Positions 51,611 through 62,879 are shown, counted from the first letter of the stretch. The stretch is DNA of 64,000 bases from Oegoconia quadripuncta (GCA_949316235.1 OX438748.1:6451001-6515000), one strand, 5' to 3'. Notes: generated by a model not told the origin, from the letters alone. A program made the numbers and translations.

Positions 51611-53350
51611 TTTAATATTTTGAAAAGTACTAAAATATGATATTAATAAAATATGTTCCTTCCAAATTGGTTATTGGTGACCAGAGAGCCAGCAATTTCC
51701 TCACTCACGATTGATAATTTATATACAGCGAGGAAATGCTGCTAGCATTCTGGGTACAATGTTCGCGGATCTAATTTTTTAGTTTATCTTTTTTAATTTT
51801 ATTTAACTATATTTTTGTATAAATTGGCAGCACCAAATAATAATATCTCCTTTCAAATTGTTTAAAAAAATCCAGTGTTCGAAGTATTCTTCACTTCAAT
51901 GAGTCGTCGTCATTATGGATGATATTCTTTAGCATTCCTTACCATTTCGGTGACATATCGTTGTGTATACTTTCCAGGTTTTCAGATTAAGACCAGTCAA
52001 TTTTAAACGATAATTACTTCACTTTCCTTATATCAATTATCGGATTAACTAATCAAGAATCATTTAAAAATCTTGAATAAAAAGCTAGTTAACCTAAACT
52101 TATTAGCCGTGCGAGGTGGCTATTTTACCAATATTCAGCCTGTAAAAATAAACTTTACTCATTAAGTTAAACGGGTAGAAAACTTCTGGTTAACGATGTA
52201 GCTATAAGTGGAGTGTAAGATTATTGAGCACCAGTGTCACGACCGGGTTTGTACAGGAAAATATATTTTTATTGTATTACACTCGAAATTTGAATTTTTT
52301 ACAGCAATATGAGGCCACAGACTTTATGATTCAATATCAACCTCCAGCCGTTTCTGAGAAAAACTGCGTTGACATACGGACATACAAACGGACTACAAAA
52401 ATGTGATTCTTTAAGTGTTCCGTTTTTCGAAATGAGGTTCGGAACCCTAATACTACATGAACAGACTAATCGAAAGGCTTTAAGGGTCCGCGGCTCAGCT
52501 TAAAGAGCTTAGTTATGCTGATATTCAAAGTGGCAAAAATATTTTTTTTTATGTATTTAGTAACAGAACAGGCAGCATAGTCTCGGCGGTAAAATCACTT
52601 TTTTAACCTTAATTTTTTATGGATGATACACGATTTTTTCGTGGTTTCAGAGTTAGCTATAGAGCTATGTTAAAGTAATGAAAAAGCTGACAAAATTTGA
52701 CCAACGATGCGTGTTTTGTTGCGTTTTGATTTAATATTTTTACAGCTGATTGTGTAAAATGGTGAGTTACAGTTGTATAGTGGAACGAGGGCCGTGACGT
52801 ACCCTTTGCAGGGCCAGTAAAGGTTGTTGACTACATCTGCTGTAGGGTTGGGACTTTTAATATCTTTGGTGGAGTCGATAAAATTTTAAGGGAATAACAA
52901 CGTGCGCGTTTCTCTTCTAATTTTTTGGAATGTGGAATAAAAATCGCAATTTGCATAGCTTTCCATTTTATGGGAAGATTGATTGGTCGTATTTTTAAAA
53001 ACATCACTATATTGTATAATAATAACGTATTGATTGATTCCTTAGTAGCCTTTTACGGCATTTACAGGATATATCCAATACGCTAAGAGAAATAAAGCGT
53101 TAGCATGTGCTGTTCTATAAACTTTTGGAATTAGTCTACAGATCCTGGTCAACCGTCTCTGACAAGAGGCTTTTACCATGTTTTATAAAGTTCCTTTAAT
53201 TTACAGAATGTGCTGGGAGGGTCTGAAGTAGCAGCTATGTACCATCCAGTTAGCTAATACACTATTTAAGTATTGTGTTTTCATACAGGCTCTATTAATT
53301 CTGTGACAAGTAGTAACTACACGCGCTCACTCGAAACCCGCAACTTAATA
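51611..53350. other. Unassigned
   Basis: 52320-52450 (CCAGCCGTTTCTGAG, CATACGGACATACAAACGG, GTTCCGTTTTTCG, TTCGGAACCCTAA) resembles the end of a dispersed repeat of the 41418 type. No gene recognised. Confidence 0.35.
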
Positions 53351-53352
53351 AG

Positions 53353-53535
53353 ACCATCTTATCACACACAACCGGAACACAACAATGCTATTAATATTGC
53401 TGCTTGACAATAGACAGTGGTAGCTGGCTAAGCGGACATATTAAAAATGCTCTACCACCAACCAAACCGAATCGAATCCGCGACCTCCGATTTGTAGACT
53501 TTATGATGTTTATATTAAGCCATGGAGGCGGTTGA
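53353..53535 (-). mobile_element. SINE-1, 5' part, diverged
   Basis: Minus strand: CCGCCTCCATGGCTTAATAT, GGTCGCGGATTCGATTCGG, GGTTTGGTTGGTGGTAGAGC, CCGCTTAGCCAGCTACCAC, ATTGTTGTGTTCCGGTTGTG. The middle has a deletion. Confidence 0.72.
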
Positions 53536-54140
53536 TGATTTCGCCTTATTACTAAACTCAATCCACAATTACTACAAGGTATTAAGTAAAATGTATCGAT
53601 ATTATATTTTATCGACATATAAGCTCTACATGCAACATCATCGTTGCTTAAATTTTTTTCGATCTTGGAACTCTCACTAACTTGAACTTTTTTTATTTTT
53701 TACCCTTTAAGAGATTCATTCTGGACAATAAAGTGACCGCAGATGTACGAGGGCAGGTGTTTTACGATAGCTGTGAAACAGTTCGTTTCATGCCAATTCA
53801 TGTTGAAATTGTTCGTTATCTCAAACCTGGAAGTATTGTTATTAATATTTTTTACGATTGTTAGTCTCGTTGCTACCTTTATGGGGTGCTCGGTCATTTG
53901 TTAGAAGATATGGATTATGGTTGTTGAGGTAATTAGCGGGGACCAGCTGCCTTCGTTCATTTTCATTAGAATGACCGTCATCAGTAGGTGATTCATATCG
54001 AAAATATGCGCGGATTGTAAAATTAATTGTCAGTTTACTTTGCCTACCTAAAATTCTTTAAAAATAATTCTAAATAAGTTTTCTTGTTTTAAGCTGAAAG
54101 GGCGTTATTAGGTACCACGAGCAGAAGACATTCATCATCA
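53536..54140. other. Unassigned sequence
   Basis: No gene or repeat recognised; short opposing frames near 53682-53897 lack features. Confidence 0.38.
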
Positions 54141-54144
54141 GCCT

Positions 54145-54232
54145 TACACGTCCCCACTGTTGGGTCACAGCCTGCTCTCAATAAGTAAAGGGTATGAACC
54201 ATACCACCAAGCGGGCCAGTACGGATTAGTGG
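54145..54232 (-). repeat. Retroelement 3' end fragment
   Basis: CATCATCAGCCTTACACGTC, CCCACTGTTGGGTCACAGCC, TGCTCTCAATAAGTAAAGGG and GCGGGCCAGTACGGATTAG: inverted RTE/SINE-4-like end ((GATGAT) tail, GCAGTGGG word, AGGCC region). Confidence 0.55.
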
Positions 54233-54429
54233 ATTTATCTGAGACAAGTAGCTAGCCACCTGACAGTTATTGTTTTAAAGACTCTTTTGTGTCCCGGTTG
54301 CATCATATCATTACTGCGCAGGGTGTGGTAGTCTACATCCAGCTCAAGATAAAGTACCTCGTGAGGGTGGACTCCCTGGCTTCCAGTCACTACGTCCATT
54401 TTAAAATTCCATTTTAAAACGTTTTTCCA

Positions 54430-54668
54430 AAGCGAGTGGTTGGAATCAGTCTTCATCAGGTCATCCATTCAGTTTGTGAAAGGAAGTCCTACGCTGCGCT
54501 TGCCTGAACTAAATGTCTTCGAGTACGAGTGTCTTCTTCTTCGAGAGAAATCAGTTCTTCGAGCTAGGTGCCGTGCCCACTGTCACTTTAACTTACCAAT
54601 ACGCTGGGCTATGTCAATGACTTTCGTTCATCTACGTATTTCTTCATTCCTGTTTCGATCACGTATCC
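54430..54668 (-). pseudogene. RTE-type LINE remnant, frame-broken
   Basis: On the minus strand, GATCGAAACAGGAATGAAGA, AACGAAAGTCATTGACATAG, CCCAGCGTATTGGTAAGTTA, AGTGGGCACGGCACCTAGCT and CGAAGAAC parallel the remnant at 10450-10560 (CGAATCAGGAATGAAATAAT, AACGAAAGTTGCCTACATAA, CCCAGCGTATTAGTAATTTG). Several stops and indels. Confidence 0.6.
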
Positions 54669-54841
54669 AAATCTGCCGACAAGCAGCAATGTTATTGTGT
54701 TCCGGTTGACAGAGATAAGATAGCCAGTCCCCCAAATGTGTTGGGGTTTCCGGGTCAGTACGCTTCCACCTTCGACCTCATCTTCACTTAACATCTGGTG
54801 TGATTGGGGCCAAGTACCAACCCGTTGTGCAAAAAAAAAAC
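54664..54841 (+). mobile_element. SINE-1, 3' half
   Basis: TCTGCCGACAAGCAGCAATG, AGATAAGATAGCCAGTCCCC, GGGTCAGTACGCTTCCACCT, CATCTGGTGTGATTGGGG, GTTGTGCAAAAAAAAAA. Head missing. It abuts the RTE remnant; the 95- and 91-codon frames here are SINE by-products. Confidence 0.78.
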
Positions 54842-56715
54842 GTAGCGTAACGCCGACCATTGTCTTCTCCATAGCTCGTTGCATGACCTTGATCCTTCTT
54901 GGGAGGCCCAGAGTAAGTGCCCTAAGTCATCACTGGTTACACACATTGATTAAAGACTCGTCTACAAGCACTGAGGTATTTTGGACGGGATCCAACGTAT
55001 GGGGTATTATTATCCGCCAATAAACCCCATAGTCGCCATTTACACCCTTAGGATATGCGTGAAGATGTTAATATATAAAGTACACATTGACAAGATAATA
55101 CAAGTTTCCAAATGCCAGATGAATTTATGGGTACAATAACTAATCTATACATACATGAAGTAATTAAATGCAAATAAGTGTGCTACGCGGACAGTTGTCG
55201 ATATAATTCACGTCACTTTATCGAGTATCGACAGTTCGCGTGTCGGTTGTGTCGTTTTTATCGAGTTTATGGTTATACGCCTTCGTCAAGTGACTATCTT
55301 GAGATGTAAGTCAATGTCAGGCTAATTGATGTCGTGACATTGTGTCGTATGTAATTCACTTGGCGACACGTTCCGTGAAGTGCTAACTGGCTTGATATCG
55401 ATACTGTTATATTAAGATATTCAATGTATCTCTAACAGTTTAGTTAAAACTCTTGGTGATTGGTTTAATGAAATGGAAGCTCTACTAATTACTTCAATTA
55501 AATATAACAATCAATTCGTTTGTTTTAAGGTGCGACTATTACCTATATTCGGTGGAAAGCCACTATTAAATAATAATAATGAAATAGTACCTATATTGGT
55601 AAAAATCTAAAGCCAAACTGAATAATGAATAATTTAAGTAATAAGTAATATTACAAAAAAATAAAAATTGGTTAGTTCAATAAAATGTCAAATAATAAAA
55701 TAGTCAATGAAATGCAAAACGAATGTAAGTAGATAATAATCCAATAAAATATCATGTCAAATATTTATCATACCAATTTTGGGAGAAAAAGCACAGTGCG
55801 AATAATAGGTAATCAGTAATCACTCTTGAAAACATTACGATAACATTAAAAACATGCCAACGCACAATCGTCGCATGTATGAATTTGTCAAAGTCGTCGT
55901 GTTTTGTGTGTGTGTGTGTTGTCCACTGTACTTATATACTTTACCTAGATCAGCAACCAGGCCTCAAAATTTGTAACCGTTCCTAACCCATGTATTTGTT
56001 TAAAATGTTTGTAAACATAAATGACTAAAATTTTACATTATTTAAAACCTTAATTATCATTAATTCAATTCAATTTAGCGCAACACTTCGCGTCATATAC
56101 TTCACCGTGTTCCAACGTTATCGTTTTCTGAAAAAAAAAAAAAAACGGTGCCTAACCAGATTACTCAATTATTATTTAAAACATTTTAAAAAATAGATAC
56201 ATAGGTAATATAGATTAGTTACATAATATATATGCTCACGCCTATTTCCCGTTGGAGGTAGAGACTATTGCTTTCCATACTATTAAACAGTGCCACGATA
56301 TTAATGGTACGTAACATAATATAACAGGTACATACAAAGTGGCAACATTTTTATCTCGGGTAACTTCATTTGCATGCTGTTCAGTAACCGAAGCACTTAG
56401 TGTGCAGATATGGACAGAGGTGACGGGCTGACATCCATCAATCTTGTCACCTGCTGATAGAGGCTTGCAGTGTGGCTTGCTTCTTGTCTGGATATATGAT
56501 ACAGATGAAGTAATGGGACATAAATCTGGTCGAAATTTTAGAACACCCTGTTCTACCCATTATCATGACCGTTTCTTTTTAAATAGTGCCGAGCTAAGTC
56601 TGAAATCACAAACAAAGACCAGATATGTGAAAATGTGTGAAAATTTGTGCAAATAAGTATTTTAGTTGTTGCTGTGATTTGTATCTACTATATAACGTTA
56701 GATAGTTACTACTAC
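54842..56715. other. Unassigned; (GT)n at 55905-55919
   Basis: A small R5 scrap at 55023-55050 and a TG microsatellite. 55185-55400 carries repeated TATCGA/GTCGATA words. No gene recognised. Confidence 0.38.
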
Positions 56716-56721
56716 TATTTA

Positions 56722-56937
56722 ACGATAGTGATCTTGTCAGCTAAACCAACGGTTGCGGGTTCGAATCCCGCTACAGGTAAATGTGGTGTGATGAATATGA
56801 ACATTTATTCCCGAGTCATGGATGTTTATATAAATATTTATGTACGTTTATCCGTTATCTAGTATCCATAACAAAAGCTTTGCTTAGTTTGGCTTAGATG
56901 ATTGGTGCAAGTGCCCGAACTATTTCTTATTATTATT
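56722..56937 (+). mobile_element. SINE-2, nearly full length
   Basis: GATAGTGATCTTGTCAGCTA, GGTTCGAATCC, GATGAATATGAACATTTATT, CCGAGTCATGGATGTTTATA, TATCTAGTATCCATAACAAA and a TTATTATTATT tail. The A-box end is eroded. Confidence 0.82.
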
Positions 56938-56956
56938 TTTTATTTTATTTATCAAT

Positions 56957-57062
56957 CAATCAATCAATCAATCAAATACACTTTATTGTACAACCAGGCG
57001 GTCTTATCGCTATTAAGCGATTTCTACCAGACAACCTTTGGGTAGAGAAAAAATTTGAACGG
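56957..57062 (-). mobile_element. LINE 3' UTR with GATT tail
   Basis: Minus strand: TCTACCCAAAGGTTGTCTGG, AGAAATCGCTTAATAGCGAT, AAGACCGCCTGGTTGTACAA, TAAAGTGTATTTGATTGATT. Same family as 50855 (minus) and 39296 (plus). Confidence 0.65.
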
Positions 57063-57300
57063 GATAAAAGCAAGTAGGTGTATATATATATATATAGTAT
57101 CAATTCGTTATTTTATCATAAAATATACTACAGACACGTTTTGATAAAAAACATATTAAAGAAATTGAATAATAGGCAACGTTTTACGTACGCCTTTATC
57201 AAACATGTAATATAAAAAAAGGATCGTTAATACAATGTTCAACAAAATATAATAATGTCAATAAATTCTAAATGATAAATAAATTGATTTTATAATAGGT
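57063..57300. other. Unassigned AT-rich sequence next to the mariner break
   Basis: (TA)n at 57080-57096. No second mariner terminal repeat is visible here, so the element is cut at about 57300. Confidence 0.5.
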
Positions 57301-57805
57301 TTGCCAACCAACTTGCTGAGCGCTTGCGGTTATCAAACAGAATCCACTTTTCATCGCAGGTAACAATGCGGTTCAAAATTCCTTCATATGTGTGTCTGTT
57401 GAGCAGTGCAAGGTACTTCTCGACGCGTACTTCGCGCTGGCGATCATTGAGTTCGTGGGGCACCCATTTGTCAAGCTTTTTTACCTTGCCAATTTGACGC
57501 AAATGGACCAATATTGTTTTTACGCTAACGTCGAAAGCTGCTGCTAATTCAGCCGTAGATTGTGTATCATCAGCTTCCACAATCGCCTTTAATTCGACAT
57601 TGTCGACCAAAGTCTTCGGACGACCGCGAGATTCATTTTTCAGGTCGAAATTCCCAGAACGGAAGCGAACAAACCAATAACAGGTGGTGCGTTGGTTTGT
57701 AGTGTTAGCTCCATAAACGTCGTTGATGTTGCGTGCCGCTTGTGCCGCGTTGCTGCCACGACTGTACTCATATTCCATAATTACTCGAATTTTTAACGTA
57801 TCCAT
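57290..57805 (-). pseudogene. Mariner transposase, N-terminal half
   Basis: Starting at the second Met (MDTLKIRVIMEYEYSRG), the frame has the N-terminal helix-turn-helix (about residues 12-50), a GRPKT linker near 60-65, a second helix-turn-helix (68-107, with KAIVEADDTQSTAELA), the KKLDKWVPHEL motif at about 110-119 and the first catalytic Asp in TCDEKWILFD (about residue 151). Mariner transposases are usually about 340-350 residues with a D,D34D triad; here the frame ends after about 172 codons, shortly after SASWL, so the second and third catalytic Asp are missing and it cannot be active. The remaining part has no stop, suggesting a fairly recent truncation. The chance upstream Met at 57844 is not the likely start. 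Confidence 0.88.
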
Positions 57806-57994
57806 GATGACGAAAAAGATTGAAATGCGATGAAAATGTAACACTAATCAATAAACAAATGACTACTTTAGGAAAAAGAATTCCATGTTTTAAAATAAAA
57901 TTAATTTGAAATTAGAATTCTTAGCCAAACAAAAATTATTTTGATTTGAAATGGCCAGTACTGCAGAACGGCAATTTCATAGGTAAAGACCTAA
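57301..57994 (-). mobile_element. Mariner element, 5' half (3'-truncated)
   Basis: The intact end is on the right: the minus strand starts TTAGGTCTTTACCTATGAAA at 57994, with TA outside (57995-57996). The transposase frame begins about 190 bp inside. The left part stops within the frame near 57301, so the second half of the gene and the other terminal repeat are gone. The terminal repeat is shared with the MITE at 18501-18922. Confidence 0.85.
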
Positions 57995-57999
57995 TACCT

Positions 58000-58840
58000 A
58001 TATTAAAATAATTATATGGGAAAAATCCGTCGGTAAAAAATCATCACGTTTTAGGAAAATGTATTTCATCAGATGTACAGGACATCCAATACTGAACATA
58101 GGTCTACCATGAAAATAAAATTTGTTCTTGAAAAATATATTTATATCTAGTATAATTAGCTTTATACAACTTCCAGCGTGCCAGATTTCGACGCGCTTAA
58201 ATTATAACCGATATTTTTTCGTTATAACGTCTCTTTCTTTCATTATATTCGACATTCTAATCTGCAATGACAAAGGCAAAGACTTTTATGATGCAAAGTT
58301 AGACAGAAGAACATTCATATTTATATACATCTATCTTCTGCCCGTTGATTAGTTCTCCGGAATGCACACATGAAAAGAGACTCGAAGCAGAAGCCTGTAA
58401 TTATCTAAAGCGAGACCGTTTTTGGAGAGAAACGATGATTTAGTTAAACGTTTTTTAAAGCCTTGTTTTGATTTGTTGCCCAAACATTAGTTGGGACATA
58501 CGGCTCAGTCGTTCAGCTAGCGCGACCGTAAAATATTTGTAATGGCAACTATTTGTCCTTCTAAAATATTGGTGTTTATTTTGAAGTTTTCCAGGGATTC
58601 GTTTACGAAATATTAAGCGCTTTGTGCATGTTATTGTTAGAGTGACGTGTCCTTTTTTGAAGATTTAATAAGTATATATTATATAAATAAATAAGTTGAA
58701 AGAAAATTATCTTAGCTGAGTGGATTCCAGTTATTTATCTAGATAGGTACCTAATAGTCGACCAACTCATGACCAGTAGTTGGGTGTGTAAAAAGTTCAT
58801 AAAAACCCATATAAAATGACTATACTGCTTTTGATAAGGC
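58000..58840. other. Unassigned
   Basis: 58070-58110 (AGGACATCCAATACTGAACA, TAGGTCTACC) resembles a retroelement 3' end. A 76-codon plus frame has no recognisable domain. Confidence 0.38.
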
Positions 58841-59019
58841 TGCCCGCCCACAACCGACAATTGGTGACTGATTTTTTGTAAGAGAAAAATGGAACGTACT
58901 GATTGCAATGTTTGAACGCCCACGTCCTACAAAAAAATCGGTTATAATATTGGTGATAAAAGTATTGACGAAAAAATCGGCCGGTTATCGGTACTACTAA
59001 AATCGGTCGTGGGCGGGCA
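58841..59019. mobile_element. MITE with TGCCCGCCCACAACCGA ends, 179 bp
   Basis: TGCCCGCCCACAACCGA (58841-58857) is matched inverted at 59003-59019 with one mismatch. A GATTTTTT / AAAAAATC subterminal match continues. No ORF; no unambiguous target duplication (GATAAGGC before, CACTTATT after). Confidence 0.75.
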
Positions 59020-60411
59020 CACTTATTCTGTGTGAAAAATTTATCTACTTGAGAAGTATACGTTTAGCGTAGGGAGCATTAAATTGAACAATGTGCGTCT
59101 AAAATAAAATTAGGATTACGTAATCTATTCTTCACTGCAAAAGGTACTTTCTTTATTAGTATGTGTATTTTGACTACGGATCCATGCTGCCTTAAACATT
59201 ATTTTTGCCTTCATCTTTTTAAAAGGCATAATAATTGTATTTACTGTATAAGTGCGACAACCGCTAGGACTGTGTGTCAAAATTTAAGGCTGCACCAAAA
59301 TTGCCGGTTCTCTTGTCATGTTACAATGGGGACTAATTAAGAGCCCTCAGAGTTAATTAGATTCGGGTTTTTGGTAATCCTTTGGAAGGTAAATTTTTGC
59401 TTTGTCTTAGCTCTGAATGGAGACGAAGGGCAATTTTGTTGTTACAAGAAAAGGAAATTTCGATTAGTGAATTGGTAGGCAAAATGTAATATAAGGATAG
59501 GTCCTATAAGTCAAACACTTTGTGTGATACCTTAGGCGAGATAAGTCACCTTTCCTCGGTTTCTCTCTTAAGGTACTACATTTTTTCTAGTCTAATCATC
59601 TATATAAAGAAAATATACATTTTAATTATTATAATTATCAGTGGGACAACTCAAGCTAATTAAAAAAAATATCACGAGTAATTAAGAATATTTTGTCACA
59701 TCCATGGCAAAGGATCACGATAGTGGCAGTATTGCTCCTATGGTTTTCTGTTTGGACCATTATAATAGTTTTATATATAGATACAAAGCAGCCTAATTAT
59801 TAAGTTATTAATAACTTAGGTAGGTACTAATATATATATGAAGTAAAGTAAAAATAAATAATTAATTCCAAAATATTAAACACGGTCATGACTGGAATTT
59901 TGCGATATAACTCCAAAAATATACTCCGAACTATTTTTATCCTACTGCCGAATGTATGTATGCGCCTGTGTACGTATGCATGAGTGTACGTATTTAGTTA
60001 TGCACGTATGCACATATGTAAGTACACACGTATGTCGATTTCGATGTTACCTCCTGTAGCCAACACGGCTTGAGCAGTTTTGAAGTGGAAGGTGTCGTTA
60101 TCGGCCGAATCGTCTTGGTGCTCAAACATACATTTATGTTAAAAATCCAACATCAAGCCCGAAAAACACTGCTATAGGGTACTTTTGGTTTGTAAATACT
60201 TAAATATTATTACTTCTGTGATATTACAACCATGTCATATTACCTAGAAATATCAATAAAAATTAAACTAAAATACTTACTCTTACATAAGTACTTTTTA
60301 GTCGGTTAAAAACGAGGTGTACCTAAGAAATTTTCCCATCCAAAAATTACCAGTTTATCGCATGTTAGCCATGTATGATTAGTTTATATTTAAATATTAC
60401 GAGTACTAGAT
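59020..60411. other. Unassigned
   Basis: 59950-60035 has repeated CGTATG/CATACG-like words with mainly alternating purine-pyrimidine steps. No gene or family recognised. Confidence 0.38.
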
Positions 60412-60735
60412 TATAGCGTCGGTGGCTCAGCGATTATGACGCGATCTCCCAATTTATGAGGTCTGGGTTCGATTCCCAGACCGGCCATGTGCCAATGAGT
60501 TTTTAAATTTAATTTAATTACTTATGTGCATTTATCCGACTGCTCAGAAACGGTGAAGGGAAACATCGTGAGGAATCCTGCATGACTGAGAAGTAAAAAT
60601 TCTAAGGCATGTGTAGTCCCCAACCCGCATTAGGACAGCGTGGTGGACTATGGCCCATACTCCCTCATAATACGAGGGAAGGCCTATATCCCTGCAATGG
60701 GATGTTTACGGGCTCAGATGATAAGATGACTGTAT
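60412..60735 (+). mobile_element. SINE-4, full length
   Basis: tRNA-like head with GGTGGCTCAGCG (A box region, 60421-60432) and the B box GGTTCGATTCC at 60466-60476, body with TTAAATTTAATTTAATTACT, TATCCGACTGCTCAGAAACG, CTGCATGACTGAGAAGTAAA, CAGCGTGGTGGACTATGGCC, CATACTCCCTCATAATACGA, GGCCTATATCCCTGCAATGG and a GATGATAAGATGA end. The last 100 bp resemble the 3' end of the RTE LINE remnants. Best reference copy in the window. Confidence 0.85.
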
Positions 60736-61355
60736 AAATATTTAAATTCATTGTAATCATTCGATAACATAACATAGCATGACGCTTTATTGAAATAGAC
60801 ATGTGTACATCCATCAGTGGATGTAGCTTGTATAGGCGATGGCTAATTGATGATATTCATATATCAATAAAAATATATGAATCTCAAAACCTAAAACCTT
60901 TACATTCAGATTTGGAGTTGACTTATTTATACTGCATTATTAAATAATTGCCAGGTTATATTTTTTCACTGCTCTATTGTATCAAATGGGCGTATTATGT
61001 TCCCATTCGTTCCACAATTTTACTATATAAGATACTATGAAATTAGTATCACTTGGGCAAAATCTACACGAACACAATACGAGTGGTTTGTCCAACCTAA
61101 TAATTATTATGAACATTACGAGAATAATGTGGAATACGGAACTGACATTGCGTCCACTGATAAAACGGTAGATAATAAAAACAATGGCCGATCCCATATA
61201 ACAATTTGTATGCAAAACGCGGGAACTCGATCTCTTAATTTGTTGCTTGTTTCTGTCATTTGACATATCTATGGAGTTACGAAGGTATTGTTTGGATACG
61301 GTAGTTTGTTACTTCCACTAGTACAGTTTACAACATTTCCTCTAGTGCGCTAGAT
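60736..61355. other. Unassigned sequence
   Basis: Opposing frames of 88 and 94 codons at 60982-61266 overlap and have no recognisable domain; no repeat recognised. Confidence 0.38.
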
Positions 61356-61359
61356 ATAT

Positions 61360-61552
61360 TTTTTTTTGTATCACCTGATGTTAAGTTAAATTAATGAAGA
61401 TGAGGTCGAAGGTGGCAGCGTACTGACCCGGAAACCCCAATACATTTGGTGGACTGGCTATCTTGTCTGTGACAAGCGGGACACAACAATGCTATTAAGA
61501 TTGCTGCTTGGCGGCAGATTTAGATACGATGGTGGTAGCTAGCCAGGCGGCT
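61360..61552 (-). mobile_element. SINE-1, 3' part
   Basis: Minus strand: CCGCCTGGCTAGCTACCACC, GCCGCCAAGCAGCAATC, GTCAGTACGCTGCCACC, AACATCAGGTGATAC and a T-run tail. A small AAATTAA insertion splits the CTTCACTTAACATCAGG block. Confidence 0.78.
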
Positions 61553-61693
61553 GATGTATTGTTACTTACGTACATAAGTTTATTTATTAATGCAATAGTT
61601 CTAGGTCGTCAGTGATAAAGAGGGTATATACTTTTAGTTGCAGGTGATTGTACAGGTGGTGTCAAAATGAAATTATATTAGCTGCTGAGGTGC

Positions 61694-61750
61694 TTTTTTT
61701 TTTTATATGAGAGGGCGGCAAACGAGCATGCGGGTCACCTTACATATATC
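61694..61750 (-). mobile_element. Retroelement tail fragment
   Basis: TTTTTTTTTATATGAGAGGG, CGGCAAACGAGCATGCGGGT, CACCTTAC: a poly-T start followed by a GC-rich word that I know from many lepidopteran genomes as the inverted 3' end of a dispersed repeat. Confidence 0.45.
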
Positions 61751-62480
61751 TTAGTGTTTAAGAAAAAATATTACCATTATTAGAATGGTACCGTACTCAC
61801 AGGGTGCCAACTTGGTTCTATTACTTAATTTACGTCGTCTGTCATCGGGCTACTGTACCCTCTATCATCATCATCGTCATCTTCTTGCCTTAGTCCCAAT
61901 TTGTTTGGGGTAAAATACAGGCTTGAACCAAAATCTTAGGCTGCAGCCTCCATCTTGGCAAATAATTGAGAAATGGAAACCCGCAGCGGGGTATTCCCAA
62001 ACAGAAAAAGTAAACCAATACCCCGTACAAGAAACCTTGAAAATTAGCATATTAAAAAAGGTAAATACATACAAGTTCCAAGTTATAAATACAGACCTGC
62101 TAATGAATTGTGTTGCCGACTGTACATATAGATAAAAAAAATCTTCATTTATACTTTCCCTATATATTACACTAAATATCTCTCTCATATTAGGGCCACG
62201 CTTTAAACAAACACGCATCAACTTGGCGACCAAACTTCAGCAGTCTACTTCGAATGCTCACAAACTATTTATTACATTTTCACTTGGGCTTGCTTGTTAT
62301 GTAAATAATTGAATCGCCAAAAATTTGCAAGACAACATACTTCAGTAATGTTCCTTTCTTTAAATTCGAAGTGCATCATCATGTATTCACCAAATTAATG
62401 TAACTACCTTCGCACTCCTAAACAAAGGAATTGTAGTATAATAGGTATATAATTCATAGTTTTAAAGAAAATGTTTAGCT
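61751..62480. other. Unassigned; small repeat scrap at 61863-61935
   Basis: ATCATCATCATCGTCATCTT, GCCTTAGTCCCAATTTG and TTTGGGGT look like the inverted end of an RTE-like element. The 118- and 70-codon opposing frames lack domains. Confidence 0.38.
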
Positions 62481-62499
62481 TTTTGTACGCCCAGTCAAT

Positions 62500-62655
62500 G
62501 TGTTCTTTTATATTTACCAAGGTTGACTGGAAGAGATCCCTTTATGGGATAAGTCCGCCTTTGTAGTTAATTTTAAGTTACATATAATTTATCAATGTAT
62601 ATTTATTCATATGAAGTACAATAAAGCGTTTACAAACAAAACAAACAAACAAAGG
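62500..62655 (+). mobile_element. LINE 3' UTR tail, plus orientation
   Basis: AAGGTTGACTGGAAGAGATC, CCTTTATGGGATAAGTCCGC, GAAGTACAATAAAGCGTTTA and AACAAACAAACAAA. Reference copy for the AAAC-tailed family (34386, 40655 inverted). Confidence 0.68.
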
Positions 62656-62824
62656 AAACTACAGACGGTTTCATAACCTTCTCCTTTTTGGACGTAGCCT
62701 TGTCATGTAAAAATTATAAAACTACCGCCTCTACACGACTTAGCTCTATGTCAGCAACGCATCAACAATGGTGGGAGATGCGCTGGGGACGTGCGACTCC
62801 TTAGACAGTGTCGCCGGCGCTATT
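62656..62824. other. Unassigned
   Basis: Moderately GC-rich; no gene or repeat recognised. Confidence 0.38.
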
Positions 62825-62879
62825 AAGTAGATTGCCATCGCTCACTCGCATACCACTCATAATGTGGTGCAATCTACTT
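62825..62879. repeat. 55-bp hairpin, AAGTAGATTGC arms
   Basis: AAGTAGATTGC (62825-62835) and GCAATCTACTT (62869-62879) are perfect; inside, ACCAC...GTGGT pairs again. Size is in the range of a small hairpin precursor, but nothing else supports an RNA gene. Confidence 0.6.

Noticed and set aside
54736..55023. 95-codon plus-strand ORF
   Set aside because: Its start is the translated SINE-1 3' half.
57290..57844. Full-length functional transposase gene
   Set aside because: The frame stops after the first catalytic Asp and the second terminal repeat is missing.
61877..62233. 118-codon minus-strand ORF
   Set aside because: Composition looks noncoding, no domain, and an opposing frame overlaps.
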